Shown here piece after piece: positions 1 through 6,704 of a DNA stretch of 8,465 nt; the stretch's first letter is position 1, and each line of letters opens with the position of its first letter. The stretch is from Bacteriovoracaceae bacterium (GTDB lineage Bacteria; Bdellovibrionota; Bacteriovoracia; Bacteriovoracales; Bacteriovoracaceae), in the NCBI GenBank assembly GCA_947440875.1, contig CANETG010000103.1, positions 1-8,465 of the forward strand, read 5' to 3'. The position numbers were made by a program, and so were the translations under genes. The notes under the pieces were generated by a model that was given only the letters and a program-made list of their open reading frames with translations, searched no databases and was not told where the DNA came from.

Positions 1-402
1 ATGAATCTCGGCGCGCGCCTTGAGGGACTTTGTAAATACTACGGGACTCAAATTCTTATTTCAGAAGCCACGCTCAAGAGAATCGATGCTCAAGCGCTCA
101 CGATCCGCCCGATTGATAAAGTCATCGTCAAAGGACGGACTCAAGCGGTGGCAATTTTTGAAGTCATCTCAAAGGTTCACTTCATGGGAGTGGATTCCGA
201 GATCCATCAGTTATACATGGATGGCTGGGCAGAGTTCGGTCTGAGAAATTTTCAAAAAGCTTCGGACATTTTTCATCAACTCCTTGAAAAATATCCAGCT
301 GACAAACCTTCCAAGAGACTGAAAAGCCTGTGCGAGGTTTATCTCCAAAACTCGTCGCTGGTGGATGATTCTTTTGACGTCACCAAAATGACTGAGAAAT
401 GA
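1..402 (+). CDS. Class III adenylate/guanylate cyclase, C-terminal fragment (5' truncated by window edge)
   Basis: This is the end of a nucleotide cyclase catalytic domain. The frame opens with NLGARLEG, the typical catalytic-domain motif holding the Asn and Arg that contact the substrate. YGTQILISE follows, then the late strand KVIVKGR and AIFEVI that close the fold (through about residue 56). Residues 70-115 form a helix pair of TPR type (YMDGWAEF, NFQKASDIFHQLLEKYPAD). The tail ending in FDVTKMTEK resembles the tail seen after the cyclase domain in bacterial CHASE2-type or stand-alone class III cyclases. The ATG at base 1 is almost certainly an internal codon, because the metal-binding part of the domain is missing and must lie upstream. 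The likely product makes cAMP or cGMP from ATP or GTP. Sensor type and substrate cannot be read from this piece. It is convergent with the next operon and probably unrelated to it. Confidence 0.85.
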   Translation: MNLGARLEGLCKYYGTQILISEATLKRIDAQALTIRPIDKVIVKGRTQAVAIFEVISKVHFMGVDSEIHQLYMDGWAEFGLRNFQKASDIFHQLLEKYPADKPSKRLKSLCEVYLQNSSLVDDSFDVTKMTEK

Positions 403-601
403 GTTCTGGGGGAGTTTTTCAAAGTCTGCAGAAATTTTTGAGGAACTAGGAAAAAAAAAGTTGAGCGCGCGATACATTACAACAACAATGAAAAACCGCA
501 GAAGGCATGAAACAAAAAGCCCCCGGAAGAGTTCCGAGGGCCGATGAGTGACTTTTTTTAGCTGAACATGAAAAGGGGTTCGGTTTATTTTTGGGTCTTT
601 T
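403..601. other. Convergent intergenic gap, 199 bp
   Basis: This gap separates the cyclase stop (plus strand) from the end of the left secreted-protein operon (minus strand). It holds one clear hairpin at 519-541 (listed separately) and A/T-rich runs around 450-460 and 554-600. No gene is supported: the only small frame, from the ATG at 488, is 19 codons, runs through the terminator hairpin and lacks a convincing ribosome binding site. Confidence 0.6.
511..541 (-). terminator. Rho-independent terminator for the left secreted-protein operon
   Basis: Bases 519-528 and 532-541 form a 10-bp stem (one C-A mismatch on the plus-strand reading) around a 3-base loop. On the minus strand the stem is followed at once by a T-rich run (complement of 511-518, CTTTTTGTTT). 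It lies about 60 bases past the stop at 602, as expected for an intrinsic terminator of the minus-strand operon. On plus the nearest T-run starts about 11 bases after the stem, so termination of the cyclase transcript there is only possible. Confidence 0.8.
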
Positions 602-1930
602 TTATTGGTCTTTAGTTAAATTATTTCGGGTCCAATCGCCGATGCGCCAACTACCTTTTAAACATTCAAGCGTAAACTTATTTTCATAGCTCAGACCTAC
701 GACTTTTGCTCGTAGCTGATTTCGAAGATTGAAGACAGTGTCCCCAACGCAGATGTTTTCAAAACAGCCAGTTTTCCGATTGAGATCCTTATATGACCAC
801 CCTTCTCCCATCCTACCAGCGTTTACTCCAGTTAGAAATTGAATCACGAAATTCCCGGATTGAGCGATAGCCACAACCAAAGCATCCACCCAGTCACGAT
901 CCTTATTGAGAACTTTATCTCCGGTACAGATGTTTTTTTCGCAGCCGGAAAGGAAAGCGATACTCGTTTTAGCCACTTCACTGAATGAAGAACTGTTCTT
1001 ATACTTAACGACGACCGTCGAAGCTCTGATTTCTGAGATTGTAGCGTATTCAGGACTACCGATAGATAAAACAACCACTTCGTTTCCAATTTTAAATTCT
1101 TTAGAGCCTCTCTCAATATTATTGGCTTCAATCGGGGCAAGATTGTTTAACTCTTTGACGTGAATGTTGAGCCGTCGGATAGCGTAGATACTGGCGAGGT
1201 CATCCTGAGAAGGATTCTCATCCATCGTCGTGAGGCTATTATAGGTATCAATAATGAGATCAGCGTATTCAAGTGACCCATCATCGCGCGAGAGATCCCA
1301 GTTGACGATTTCAAGAGTTTTATAAAGAAGGCGATACTGTGCCGAGGCATCTAACACAGAATTGATTGCTTGAAGCATCGTTTTGCCAAACATAAAGCCG
1401 AATTTAGCATACTCGAGCTTTACCGAATCATTTCCCTCGGCAACTCTTCTCTGGTACGAAAGATCTGATTCCGCTACCGAGAGTGCGAGTCTGATGGATT
1501 TCACCTGTATATCAAGAGCATTCTCAAGAATTCCATTATCCCGCATGTCCGCTTCTTTGGTGAGTTCCTGAACCAGAAGCATCGAGCGGTTGAGGGCAAA
1601 GCGCATGAACATCTGGTATGACTTCGAGCCTGAGCGACGAATCACAGACTTCATCACTTTGTTCAGATGATCGACCTGCATGCGGACTGGCATGCTTTCA
1701 ATATCAGAAAGGGCCTTGGTCAGAACTTTCTGCGCGTTCTGCGCCCAGGGAAGAAAGACTTCAATGTCCTGAGCACTCAGGCGGGTAATCGTCCCTTCTG
1801 CGAACTCACTGTTAGTTTCAATAAGCTCACGTGGTGGCTCGATCTGCGGAAGGGGTTTGACTTCTTTAGCGAAAGCATCGAACCCGAGAGTGGTGAGAGC
1901 GATGAGTGTAATAAAAATTGAAGTTTTCAT
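602..1930 (-). CDS. Secreted protein with helical N-terminal domain and three SH3-like C-terminal repeats (left copy)
   Basis: A 442-residue protein that I do not recognise by name. Residues 1-21 look like a Sec signal peptide with cleavage after AFA. Residues about 45-265 are mostly helical (conserved stretches SGxKSYQMxMRFALNR, LENALDxQVxSIRLALS, ESDLSYQRR). Residues about 277-439 look like three consecutive small beta repeats of SH3-like type. The second and third share GC(x)3-4NICxGDxVxN, then a hydrophobic strand, then W and a short D/N-L ending; Cys pairs are 330/335 and 389/394. The first repeat (from about 277, KIGNEVVVLS) lacks the Cys. It lies 28 bases after the smaller gene upstream, with the weak binding site AAAAGGG 8 bases before ATG. 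A paralog begins at 7552 with about 65% identity over the first 165 residues, by eye. The repeats may bind peptidoglycan or protein; that is inference. Confidence 0.85.
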   Translation of the reverse strand: MKTSIFITLIALTTLGFDAFAKEVKPLPQIEPPRELIETNSEFAEGTITRLSAQDIEVFLPWAQNAQKVLTKALSDIESMPVRMQVDHLNKVMKSVIRRSGSKSYQMFMRFALNRSMLLVQELTKEADMRDNGILENALDIQVKSIRLALSVAESDLSYQRRVAEGNDSVKLEYAKFGFMFGKTMLQAINSVLDASAQYRLLYKTLEIVNWDLSRDDGSLEYADLIIDTYNSLTTMDENPSQDDLASIYAIRRLNIHVKELNNLAPIEANNIERGSKEFKIGNEVVVLSIGSPEYATISEIRASTVVVKYKNSSSFSEVAKTSIAFLSGCEKNICTGDKVLNKDRDWVDALVVAIAQSGNFVIQFLTGVNAGRMGEGWSYKDLNRKTGCFENICVGDTVFNLRNQLRAKVVGLSYENKFTLECLKGSWRIGDWTRNNLTKDQ

Positions 1931-1958
1931 ATTCGTGTCCCTTTTATCTTTTTTTTAT

Positions 1959-2633
1959 TTAACGATTAAGTTCTATGACAGCACCTGTATTGCTGTTCAT
2001 GATGCGAAGTTCGCCGCTGATGAAGTAAGCAATGTTCTTCACTTCTTTAGAGAGCTTCACACCAGTAGGGTTGAGCTGCGAATCAAGCATCACATAAAGT
2101 TTTGGACGAGTTTCTCTTAAGACAAAGTCACCTGAGAAATCTGTTACCCGGCTCGCCATCGTCGCTTCGTTATTCGAATCAACTGCTGAAATAACCATTT
2201 TCTTAGAAGCGTAGTTTCCTGGGATGAGATCAGTCCATGCGAGAGTCTTTTTTGAACTCTGTTTCATCGTGATTGAAGTATTGAAAGCGATATCAATCTG
2301 CGAGTGGTTCGGCGTGATCACGATGGAGTCAGCTGTAACAGTGAGCGCCATGATCGGGGTCGTGCCGCTGGCACCGATGACATAGTTATCAAGAGCGCGC
2401 AGGGAAACCATTCCGTACTTCCCGGTAGAGAACTGATCGAGAAGATAGAGACGGGCAATTGGTCCGCCTGAGAGAAGACCGATAAAGCTTCCGTCGCGTC
2501 CTGGATAGGCCTGAACATGGAGTGAGTATCCCACTTTCTTGGCATCCTTTCCGGAGTAAGAACCTTCCTGAAGATTAACTGCGTGAGCGGCCAGTGTGAG
2601 TGTGAGCATGAAAAAAGCGATGAGTGATTTCAT
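1959..2633 (-). CDS. Small secreted beta-rich protein, first gene of left cassette
   Basis: A 224-residue exported protein of unknown function. Residues 1-18 form a signal peptide with an AHA cleavage site; the mature chain has no cysteine and no further membrane segment. It is rich in alternating hydrophobic/polar strands, suggesting a beta fold. Shared landmarks with the paralog at 6867 are HVQxYPGRxGSF (about residues 39-50), ARLY(L/F)(L/V)D, KYGM, DNYxIG, ITPN, DIAF, SITxKxxSKK and GD(F/Y)VLRETRPxxYVMLxSQL near the C terminus; by eye they are about half identical. The start is fixed by AAGGAG at 2644-2639, 5 bases before ATG. It is probably co-transcribed with the gene at 1930. An operator-like palindrome lies about 100 bases upstream (2732-2749). 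No known family recognised. Confidence 0.85.
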   Translation of the reverse strand: MKSLIAFFMLTLTLAAHAVNLQEGSYSGKDAKKVGYSLHVQAYPGRDGSFIGLLSGGPIARLYLLDQFSTGKYGMVSLRALDNYVIGASGTTPIMALTVTADSIVITPNHSQIDIAFNTSITMKQSSKKTLAWTDLIPGNYASKKMVISAVDSNNEATMASRVTDFSGDFVLRETRPKLYVMLDSQLNPTGVKLSKEVKNIAYFISGELRIMNSNTGAVIELNR

Positions 2634-2756
2634 AGAGTCTCCTTGGATAAGAAATAATTTATCAATGAAGGGAATTTAGCATGGTGATGACTGACGATGG
2701 CCATGAGTGAAAAGTTTACACGCTATAATGCGCTGACGCTCAGTCAGCACCTCGGT
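2634..2756 (-). promoter_or_regulatory. Leader/promoter region of the left cassette with palindrome GCTGAC-N5-GTCAGC (site C)
   Basis: Read on minus, TGCTGACT spans 2749-2742 and is part of the perfect palindrome GCTGAC-TGAGC-GTCAGC at 2748-2732. TGTAAA follows at 2720-2715, 29 bases from the start of TGCTGACT (28 at site A). The same box occurs upstream of the regulator (3818) and of the right cassette (6761). No clean -10 is visible at the position used in site A; TTATAG at 2727-2722 is the nearest candidate. The palindrome also sits 8 bases past the peptidase stop and could fold as a hairpin in that transcript, but no T-run follows, so I read it as an operator, not a terminator. Confidence 0.6.
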
Positions 2757-3803
2757 TTAGCGGCTTCGGATGATACCAACGTCCCATCCTTCCTTTAAGG
2801 CACTGATATCATTTATCTGAAGACGTTTGACCCGGTTTGGGAAGCGTTTTTCAAGGCCCCAGTAATGAGCATCGGCCGGGGACGTTTTTGAAAGCACAAG
2901 CGCTCTAGCCTTGGATACGCGCTTAGGTTGAAAAGATCCGATTTTGTTCCAGGTATATGAGGCCTCGAGAGTGGGCTCGACTCTCATTTCCAATATGGCC
3001 GGCAGAATGAAAGTTTCCGCAGACTGATTTGTTCCTGAGTAAGCGTTCACCATTTTGGCCAGCGAGAATGCTTCGGCCGCTTTTCCAAATGAAGTGCAAA
3101 TCTGAAGAGAAGAATGAACAAGAACACTATCGATTCCGGCCCGCCCGTAAAGACCATTCTGGATCATACGAAAAAGAAGATCTCTTTGCGGATCGCAGTG
3201 AGTGGAGAGAAAGTAAAAAAAGAGAAATGTGTTTCCGTATTTTTCTTTGTGATAAGAGTTGATATTAAAGTCTGCCTCGAGCGGAAAATTACTTTTCGTG
3301 AGGGCCTCTACCACATGGGCCTGATTGAATCCTCCGTAGAGTCTCGTCTCAAAAAGCTGTGCCATTCCCTCGCGAATCCAGTCGACTTCATCAGGGTTGT
3401 GAGTGAAGTGGACAGCATGGAAAATTTCGTGAGCAAGAAGCCTCTCAAAGTTCGGTGACTCGATGAGGGAAGGATTCACAGCGATGATAAAATCATTGTT
3501 TTTTCTCAGTGCTCCCGGGGGATAAAAAACGGCGTCAGTAGATGCATTTTTTGCGAACAGAATGAGAAGATTTTTCTCATCAAAATCTTTTGAAATCTCA
3601 TTGGGAAACTCGGCCAAAACAGTAGAAATCAAATCCGCGATTTCTCCGCTACTCTTCTGAAGCTCAGACTTTCTTGTATGAAAGAGAGTGGACTCAGCTT
3701 CGAAACGAATACCCAGACGACTCCATGTTTCAGCAGGGAGTGCATCCGCCATTAGCGCCGACGAAAACGTCATATAGATAAGAAGGGCAAGGAAATGAAC
3801 CAT
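2757..3803 (-). CDS. Secreted HExxH zinc metallopeptidase, gluzincin type (peptidase MA-like)
   Basis: A 348-residue protein with a signal peptide at residues 1-21. The zinc site is HEIFH at 125-129 (His125, His129, catalytic Glu126), followed by WIREGMAQLFE at 142-152 with Glu145 as the likely third ligand. This HExxH plus downstream EG(M/L)A(Q/E) layout is the known pattern of peptidase MA-like and related gluzincins. FYPPGALRKNNDFIIAVNPSL before it is the beta sheet that usually precedes the active helix. The C-terminal third has no motif I recognise. The ATG at 3803 has no obvious Shine-Dalgarno site, but an in-frame TGA at 3833-3831 with no other start between leaves no upstream choice. 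The gene diverges from the regulator across about 113 bases and is followed closely by the left cassette promoter. Being exported, it would cut proteins outside the cytoplasm; the substrate is unknown. Confidence 0.85.
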   Translation of the reverse strand: MVHFLALLIYMTFSSALMADALPAETWSRLGIRFEAESTLFHTRKSELQKSSGEIADLISTVLAEFPNEISKDFDEKNLLILFAKNASTDAVFYPPGALRKNNDFIIAVNPSLIESPNFERLLAHEIFHAVHFTHNPDEVDWIREGMAQLFETRLYGGFNQAHVVEALTKSNFPLEADFNINSYHKEKYGNTFLFFYFLSTHCDPQRDLLFRMIQNGLYGRAGIDSVLVHSSLQICTSFGKAAEAFSLAKMVNAYSGTNQSAETFILPAILEMRVEPTLEASYTWNKIGSFQPKRVSKARALVLSKTSPADAHYWGLEKRFPNRVKRLQINDISALKEGWDVGIIRSR

Positions 3804-3817
3804 GGATGTATTATGGG

Positions 3818-3860
3818 TGCTGACTGGCCGTCATCAGGATTTGATTGTAAAAATTACATT
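3818..3860 (+). promoter_or_regulatory. Putative promoter/operator of the regulator operon (site B)
   Basis: TGCTGACT at 3818-3825 is followed by a degenerate second half-site GTCATC (3830-3835) and then GATTGTAAAAATTA at 3843-3856. The distance between the two motifs, 25 bases first-to-first, equals that at 6761/6786. Comparing 3818-3856 with 6761-6799, I count 29 of 39 identical bases. TACATT at 3855-3860 is a plausible -10 (4 of 6). No TTGACA-like -35 is present, and the TGCTGACT box covers the area just upstream of -35, which suits activator-dependent control. TGTAA-N3-TTACA at 3846-3858 is an additional small inverted repeat. Confidence 0.6.
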
Positions 3861-3880
3861 TGGTGTCCATCCAGTCAGCA
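3844..3880 (-). promoter_or_regulatory. Putative promoter of the metallopeptidase gene (site D)
   Basis: On minus, TGCTGACTGG lies at 3880-3871 and is the exact inverted copy of 3818-3827. A -10-like TACAAT lies at 3849-3844 (5 of 6 to consensus), about 40 bases before the ATG at 3803. The second half-site (GGACAC) is poor and the box-to-(-10) distance is about 6 bases shorter than at site A, so this site is weaker evidence than the others. Confidence 0.4.
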
Positions 3881-3916
3881 TTTGAGTTATTTATGTTTCA
3901 TAACAAGGAAGCACTC

Positions 3917-4843
3917 ATGCTGGGCACTGGTCATGACATTTTAGAGACGAACTTGCATCACGATGTTGATGCGATCATGTCTTCTGGGAAGAAGATAAGA
4001 AAGACTCCGCGTCCTTCTATCTATGACTATTCTGAGTATCGCTCATTTCTTCGCGACATGCTCGATAACAAGAAAGGAATCAATCCTAGTTATTCTGAAA
4101 ACGCATTTATTTTTGCAGCAGGCTTTGGAAAAAATTCCCGTGGATACTTCGGTCTTCTGATGAAGAACAAAAGAAATCTCACGGCGAAATCCATCATGGG
4201 ATTTTCAACGGCGATGAACCTCTGTGCTGAAGAGGCGATCTATTTCGAGAACATGGTGATGTTTAACCAGGCCGAGTCCGAAAAAGAAAAAATAATGTTC
4301 TTTGAGCGCATGAAAGTCGGCGCTCGTGGCAAGAAAGCAAAACTTATCACTGTCCTTGAGCACCAATACCGTTTTCTGAATGAATGGCACCTCATTGTAT
4401 TGAAGGAAGTTATTCTCCTGGCGGATTTTCGTGAAGACGCCAACTGGATTGTGGCCAAACTGGGAAATACACTCACTGCCCAAAAAGTAACAGAAGGTCT
4501 CAATGATCTGATGGAACTGGGCCTTATTACTCGTGACATGAACGGGAAACTTGTTCCGTGTGAAAAAGTCGTGATCTTTAACGACAACGGCCAGAACTTT
4601 AAGTCCTCGAAGAATCTCCATAAGCAGTTTGCTCTTAAGGCAGCTGAAGCGATGGAGCTTCCTTATGAACAAAGAGGAGCTCAGCTCATGACTCTTTGTG
4701 TGCCGAAGGCAAGATTTGAAGAGCTTCGTAATGAAATGAAGAATTTTACGAAGAGAATCCTTGAAGAGTTTCCACCTTCTGAAACAGAAGCTAACGATAT
4801 AGTCGTACAACTTGGACAACAACTTTTAAAGATAACTGAATAG
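3917..4843 (+). CDS. TIGR02147/DUF4423 family protein, probable transcriptional regulator
   Basis: A 308-residue cytoplasmic protein. It follows the TIGR02147 (DUF4423) layout from end to end: SIYDYSEYRSFLRDML at about 34-49, then a helix-turn-helix-like segment about 61-92 (ENAFIFAAGF, then YFGLLMKNKRNLT), YFENMVMFNQA at 109-119, FREDANWIVAKLG at 171-183, a winged-helix-like part about 185-212 (VTEGLNDLMELGLITRDMNGKLV), and the usual ending VVQLGQQLLKITE. Family members are presumed DNA-binding regulators; little biochemistry is known to me. The frame can be opened at TTG 3860 or ATG 3893, but only the ATG at 3917 has a good ribosome binding site (AAGGA at 3905-3909, 7-base spacing). It overlaps no neighbour, and its stop TAG (4841-4843) is shared with the binding site of the next gene, so it heads an operon. 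It is the only regulator candidate in this cluster of exported proteins. Confidence 0.88.
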   Translation: MLGTGHDILETNLHHDVDAIMSSGKKIRKTPRPSIYDYSEYRSFLRDMLDNKKGINPSYSENAFIFAAGFGKNSRGYFGLLMKNKRNLTAKSIMGFSTAMNLCAEEAIYFENMVMFNQAESEKEKIMFFERMKVGARGKKAKLITVLEHQYRFLNEWHLIVLKEVILLADFREDANWIVAKLGNTLTAQKVTEGLNDLMELGLITRDMNGKLVPCEKVVIFNDNGQNFKSSKNLHKQFALKAAEAMELPYEQRGAQLMTLCVPKARFEELRNEMKNFTKRILEEFPPSETEANDIVVQLGQQLLKITE

Positions 4844-4851
4844 GAGATTTT

Positions 4852-5694
4852 ATGAAAATGCTTCCCAAAATGGTCCTCACTGCCCTTCTCGTCGCGACAC
4901 CCGTCCTTTCTACTTTTGCCGGAAGTGGAGTTGGCGGAGGAGTCACAAGCTCGCAAATCAGTTGGTGCGATGATGCTTCAGTCATGATCGAAGAAACCCG
5001 TGATGAAGCTATCGGGCACCTGGCCCAGAGTAACGATAAGCTCGGCGCCATTCGTATCTTCTATACTGGTTTTCTCAATGCTTCAGAAAGCAGTGGTGAA
5101 CAGGATGAGGGCCTGGATAATCTTCTCACTTATCGATCAATTGGTCGTGGTATTCGGATGGCCCAGCTGATTGGTATTCCTCAGCTCCTCAATGGCGCCC
5201 CGGTTGAACCAGGTCTTTCCGGTGTAAAACAGATCCAGGGAATGCTCTCTTTCATGGACTGGTATTCACTAACTGTCGCTCAAGGGGCAAATGCAGTTGA
5301 CCGCTCTCAATACGGCCGTCCAGGTGCTCCGTTCAGTACCTCGGCCCTTGAAAACGCCATGGTGAATCTCGCCTCATCACAATTAAAAGGTCTGACTCAG
5401 AGATTTGTCGCTTTAAAATCTGACCGCAGCTCATACATTCCACTTATACCGGTGACTCAGTTCCTTCAGGCGCTTTCTTTCCTCTCAAATGAGATTGCTG
5501 CCGATCTTAACGAAACTGTTTTTGCTAACTCACTTGGTTGCCAGTCTAGCCGCCTGGTTAAACTCTCGCGCCAGATCCAGACATTCTTGAGTGCACGGGT
5601 GAATAACAGTGGGGATGTTTCGGCCCTTAATAAATTTGTCCTTGATACGAAATCTATTACTAAACAGATCGAAAACAGAAACTGTACTCGATAA
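4852..5694 (+). CDS. Exported helical protein with three conserved cysteines, paralog A
   Basis: A 280-residue protein of unknown function with a signal peptide at 1-23 (cleavage after TFA) and a Gly-rich mature start GSGVGGGVTS. The rest is predominantly helical. Cysteines are at 39 (WCDD), 230 (LGCQSS) and 278 (NRNCTR, two residues from the end). The next gene product has cysteines at 38, 216 and 264 in matching contexts, with the same 48-residue spacing of the last pair, so the two are distant paralogs. Other shared positions are ExxRDxA after the first Cys, GA near residue 65, GxxxA, and LENAM at about 166-170 (FENNM in the partner). AGGAG at 4842-4846 overlaps the regulator stop, giving tight co-transcription. 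Disulfides in the periplasm are plausible. No known domain recognised. Confidence 0.85.
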   Translation: MKMLPKMVLTALLVATPVLSTFAGSGVGGGVTSSQISWCDDASVMIEETRDEAIGHLAQSNDKLGAIRIFYTGFLNASESSGEQDEGLDNLLTYRSIGRGIRMAQLIGIPQLLNGAPVEPGLSGVKQIQGMLSFMDWYSLTVAQGANAVDRSQYGRPGAPFSTSALENAMVNLASSQLKGLTQRFVALKSDRSSYIPLIPVTQFLQALSFLSNEIAADLNETVFANSLGCQSSRLVKLSRQIQTFLSARVNNSGDVSALNKFVLDTKSITKQIENRNCTR

Positions 5695-5720
5695 AACCTA
5701 AGAACTTTAAAGGAGCCTTT

Positions 5721-6521
5721 ATGAAAAAGTTTTTCTTCGCTATCCTCGCCCTCACTCAACTTGCGACTTTCGCCCCTTCTTTTGCCCAGGAAGGAAAAGC
5801 TTCCGGTGGAGATGAAGAATTCCAGGCGTTCTGTGACCGTACTCTAAAAATCCTTGAGCGCTCTCGCGATCAGGCCGGTGAACAAAGCCGTCGAGGCAAT
5901 TTTAGCGGAGCAGTGAATTCTCTCATCGCAGGCCTTTCCAGCGCTGGCCGCACTTACGGTGACCAGAATCCTGTGACCCTTAACCTCATCGCACACGCTC
6001 ACGATATGGGAACACTTCTTCGTCAGGAGTCAGCGGCGAATATCAAAGGAATTAAAGCAACGGCGATTGCTCTTGAGAGCTTCTATGACCTGATCTTTGA
6101 TACTGCTGCTAAGATCGACTACCAGTTCTATCGCTGCCATAACTCTCGCCGCGGTTGCCGTTATTCGCGCACACTTCAGTTCGAGAACAACATGCTCTCG
6201 ATGGTTAAGGACATGCTGACTCTTGTGAATTCTAACCTTCTTGTCACCCGTGGATCTCAGATCTTCCCACTTGGACCTTCTTCGTCCTTTTTGGTTGCTT
6301 CTGAATCTGTGACAGCAGCTGCTTACAACGAACTTAAAGACCTTGTTTACGGTGCTGCTTACGCTTGCGAAATCCTCGACCTTAAAGACCTTGCTGATGA
6401 CCTTGCTTTATTCAACTCAATTCCACAGTCTGAGCGTGTGAAGCAGCAGAAGGTTTATCAGGTTTCTTCTGACATGGATTCAGTGATCAACGACCTTGGG
6501 AACGGTAGATGCCGTCACTAA
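5721..6521 (+). CDS. Exported helical protein with five cysteines, paralog B
   Basis: A 266-residue protein of unknown function. The signal peptide is residues 1-22, cleaved after SFA, and the mature start EGKASGGDEEF again includes Gly-Gly before the first Cys. Cysteines at 38 (FCDR), 216 (ACEI) and 264 (GRCRH) match those of the preceding gene product; an extra pair at 139 and 146 lies in a basic stretch (RCHNSRRGCRYSR). The chain is largely helical. AAAGGAG at 5709-5715 stands 5 bases before ATG, and 26 bases separate it from the previous stop, so it is the last gene of the regulator operon, which ends in the terminator at 6541. Tandem duplication followed by strong divergence is the simplest origin. 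Function cannot be assigned. Confidence 0.85.
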   Translation: MKKFFFAILALTQLATFAPSFAQEGKASGGDEEFQAFCDRTLKILERSRDQAGEQSRRGNFSGAVNSLIAGLSSAGRTYGDQNPVTLNLIAHAHDMGTLLRQESAANIKGIKATAIALESFYDLIFDTAAKIDYQFYRCHNSRRGCRYSRTLQFENNMLSMVKDMLTLVNSNLLVTRGSQIFPLGPSSSFLVASESVTAAAYNELKDLVYGAAYACEILDLKDLADDLALFNSIPQSERVKQQKVYQVSSDMDSVINDLGNGRCRH

Positions 6522-6540
6522 TACCCCCGAAATTTCTCTG

Positions 6541-6573
6541 GAGAGGCTCCCGCGTGGGGGCCTCTTTTTTTTT
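6541..6573 (+). terminator. Rho-independent terminator of the regulator operon
   Basis: AGAGGC (6542-6547) pairs with GCCTCT (6560-6565), and the stem continues inward as TCCC/GGGG (one G-U) to a GCGT loop, giving about 10 bp. An uninterrupted T-run follows at 6565-6573. It starts about 20 bases after the stop at 6521. Confidence 0.93.
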
Positions 6574-6704
6574 CCTCTTTCTTTTACTCGTGCCTTAAAC
6601 AATCTCGAAAAATTTTACGAGTTGAAATCCACAATTAATTTGCTGATCTCAGAAGAGGTCACCCAACAGTCTTCAGTAGAGAACAAGTCTACATTGGACG
6701 AAAG

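Noticed and set aside
1..402. Base-1 ATG as a genuine start of a short cyclase-like protein
   Set aside because: The translated piece begins in the middle of the catalytic domain, so the frame must continue upstream of the window.
2732..2748. Palindrome after the peptidase stop as a Rho-independent terminator
   Set aside because: There is no T-run after the stem on either strand, and the same palindrome occurs at 6762-6778 upstream of a gene and not behind one.
3114..3458. 114-codon frame (and a 77-codon one at 3029) on plus, antisense to the metallopeptidase
   Set aside because: The minus strand encodes the intact HExxH peptidase across this stretch; the plus frames have low-complexity basic composition and no start signals.
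3860..3916. N-terminal extension of the regulator from TTG 3860 or ATG 3893
   Set aside because: Neither has a Shine-Dalgarno site, the extension overlaps the putative promoter and the inverted repeat, and the ATG at 3917 has AAGGA at good spacing.
4205..4822. 205-codon open frame on minus, antisense to the regulator gene
   Set aside because: It lies wholly inside a well-supported plus-strand gene whose protein matches a known family end to end; the antisense product is rich in Phe/Lys/Ser/His with no domain and no ribosome binding site.
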